Assembly (NCBI GenBank): GCA_002633025.1
Contig: NMRB01000452.1
Location: 130,938-194,937 of the forward strand
Source: Notospermus geniculatus
Lineage: Eukaryota; Nemertea; Pilidiophora; Heteronemertea; Lineidae
DNA: 64,000 bases
Direction: 5' to 3'
Shown here piece after piece: positions 63,525-64,000 of this stretch (position 1 is its first letter; each line of letters begins with the position of its first letter). The notes below the pieces were generated by a model. It made no database searches. It was not told the origin of the DNA and saw only the letters and a list, made by a program, of their open reading frames with translations. Made by a program: the position numbers and the translations under genes.

Positions 63525-63742
63525 CTAATGTCTATATCGTGGCAAGCCTGCAAAATATGGAGGCCGCAAGCGAATACTGTTCATCATCGTTCTCCTTCTC
63601 CTTGCAAACCTGTTCAAAAGCTTCCTGCGCACTGTGTCAGCTGGTCTCCCACGATTTGCTGAATCATCTCTGTCACTGAACCTTCTAGGGATTTTCTTCC
63701 CATCAGGATATCGAACATTCACGGATATTCGAAAAACCTGGA
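63525..63742 (-). CDS. Weak exon candidate, UBX-like wording
   Basis: After a plausible acceptor (tttctcag, 63743-63744) the minus strand reads VQVFRISVNVRYPDGKKIPR, recalling the start of a ubiquitin-like UBX fold (V-R-x-P-D-G-x-x-x-x-R-R-F). The frame then becomes Arg-rich and unlike UBX. In another frame further on, EQVCKEKENDDEQYSLAASI also looks coding. This could be a frameshifted pseudogene or chance. Confidence 0.22.
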
Positions 63743-63753
63743 CTGAGAAACAC

Positions 63754-63780
63754 TGGATTGGATTGGATTGGATTGGATTG
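63754..63780. repeat. (GATTG)n microsatellite
   Basis: About five and a half units of gattg. On the minus strand it lies immediately upstream of the possible acceptor at 63743. Confidence 0.9.
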
Positions 63781-63849
63781 GACTCCGACTCACTGATCTC
63801 CACCGCCTGGACGCAAGGGCCCAACGCGCCGCGTAGCGGCCAACAGCGA

Positions 63850-64000
63850 AGCTAGCCAAAGACTTGTCAAGGGTCAGTCAATAGAAATGGACTCATAGGA
63901 TATACATGTATGCACCTAATGTTCAGATGGAATATACCGGGCGGTTGGTTCACGTTTTTAGTGCTTGTGAACGTTAGATGGGTACATTAGGTAGCAATAT
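63850..64000. other. No gene recognised
   Basis: Nothing seen up to the right edge. Confidence 0.45.

Noticed and set aside
63534-63620. A second coding-looking frame (VCKEKENDDEQYSLAAS) on the minus strand
   Set aside because: Too short and without a clean acceptor; mentioned under the weak exon candidate only.
1-64000. Bacterial-style features (operons, Shine-Dalgarno sites, rho-independent terminators)
   Set aside because: The DNA is plainly from an animal nuclear genome; hairpins seen belong to transposons.

Overview
This is eukaryotic DNA, most likely from a marine invertebrate. It is AT-rich and gene-poor, has introns with GT..AG borders, often contains tacatgta-type words, and is full of degraded transposons. 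There are no operons, ribosome binding sites, CRISPR arrays or rRNA genes. A cGAS-like receptor fused to ankyrin repeats, an intronless peptide-type GPCR, and CR1-like LINEs together with PIF/Harbinger elements would fit an amphioxus, hemichordate, echinoderm, mollusc or brachiopod. The sequence alone does not settle the species. There is one long assembly gap (18920-19155) and a single N at 59084.

Layout. 1-2.7 kb: antisense LINE wreck. 2.8-8.4 kb: three diverged copies of a 1.4-1.8 kb dispersed repeat, one carrying a TTAA-flanked MITE, plus fold-back elements. 9.7-14.55 kb (minus): the main gene of the window, an intact reading frame of about 1,612 codons with about 26 ankyrin repeats, a Mab-21/cGAS-like nucleotidyltransferase domain with its catalytic acids in place, and an acidic tail built from a repeated VVYSRHWT unit. 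14.9-20 kb: large inverted-repeat elements and the gap. 20.6 kb: a possible first exon. 22 kb: a Harbinger transposase fragment. 23-29 kb: non-coding repeats. 29.3-30.4 kb: three tRNA-like SINE heads. 31-37 kb (plus): an almost full-length LINE with a two-part ORF1 (the second part is an SGNH hydrolase) and an endonuclease/RT ORF2.

37.6-42.2 kb: an endonuclease scrap, then a Harbinger transposase pseudogene with recoverable exon borders, interrupted by a 986-bp Harbinger-type element that itself holds a smaller one, and followed by a convergent pseudogene with a polyglutamine tail that may be the Myb-like partner. 42.7-47.7 kb: a G-rich patch, a cluster of GGGGTAATAGTAGCCCC boxes, a 9-bp-TSD element, and a three-deep nest of fold-back elements. 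47.9 kb (minus): a candidate first exon of an NNMT/PNMT-type methyltransferase. 50.8-53 kb (plus): a decayed LTR retrotransposon with the unusual order gag-protease-integrase. 53.2-54.4 kb: a second Harbinger pseudogene beside a matching MITE. 56.3-57.4 kb (minus): an intact 350-codon GPCR. 58.7-61.2 kb: Harbinger-type MITEs, one split by a 1.7-kb segment that carries an intact 216-codon ORF with its own TATA box. The end holds fold-back elements and a weak exon candidate.

How it fits together. Only the ankyrin-cGLR gene, the GPCR and the 216-codon ORF look intact. The likely host functions are innate nucleic-acid sensing and peptide signalling. Almost everything else is mobile DNA, dominated by elements with GGGCC-type ends and 3-bp TAA/TTA/CAG target duplications, as expected where PIF/Harbinger transposases have been active. 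Two such transposase genes lie in the window as pseudogenes.
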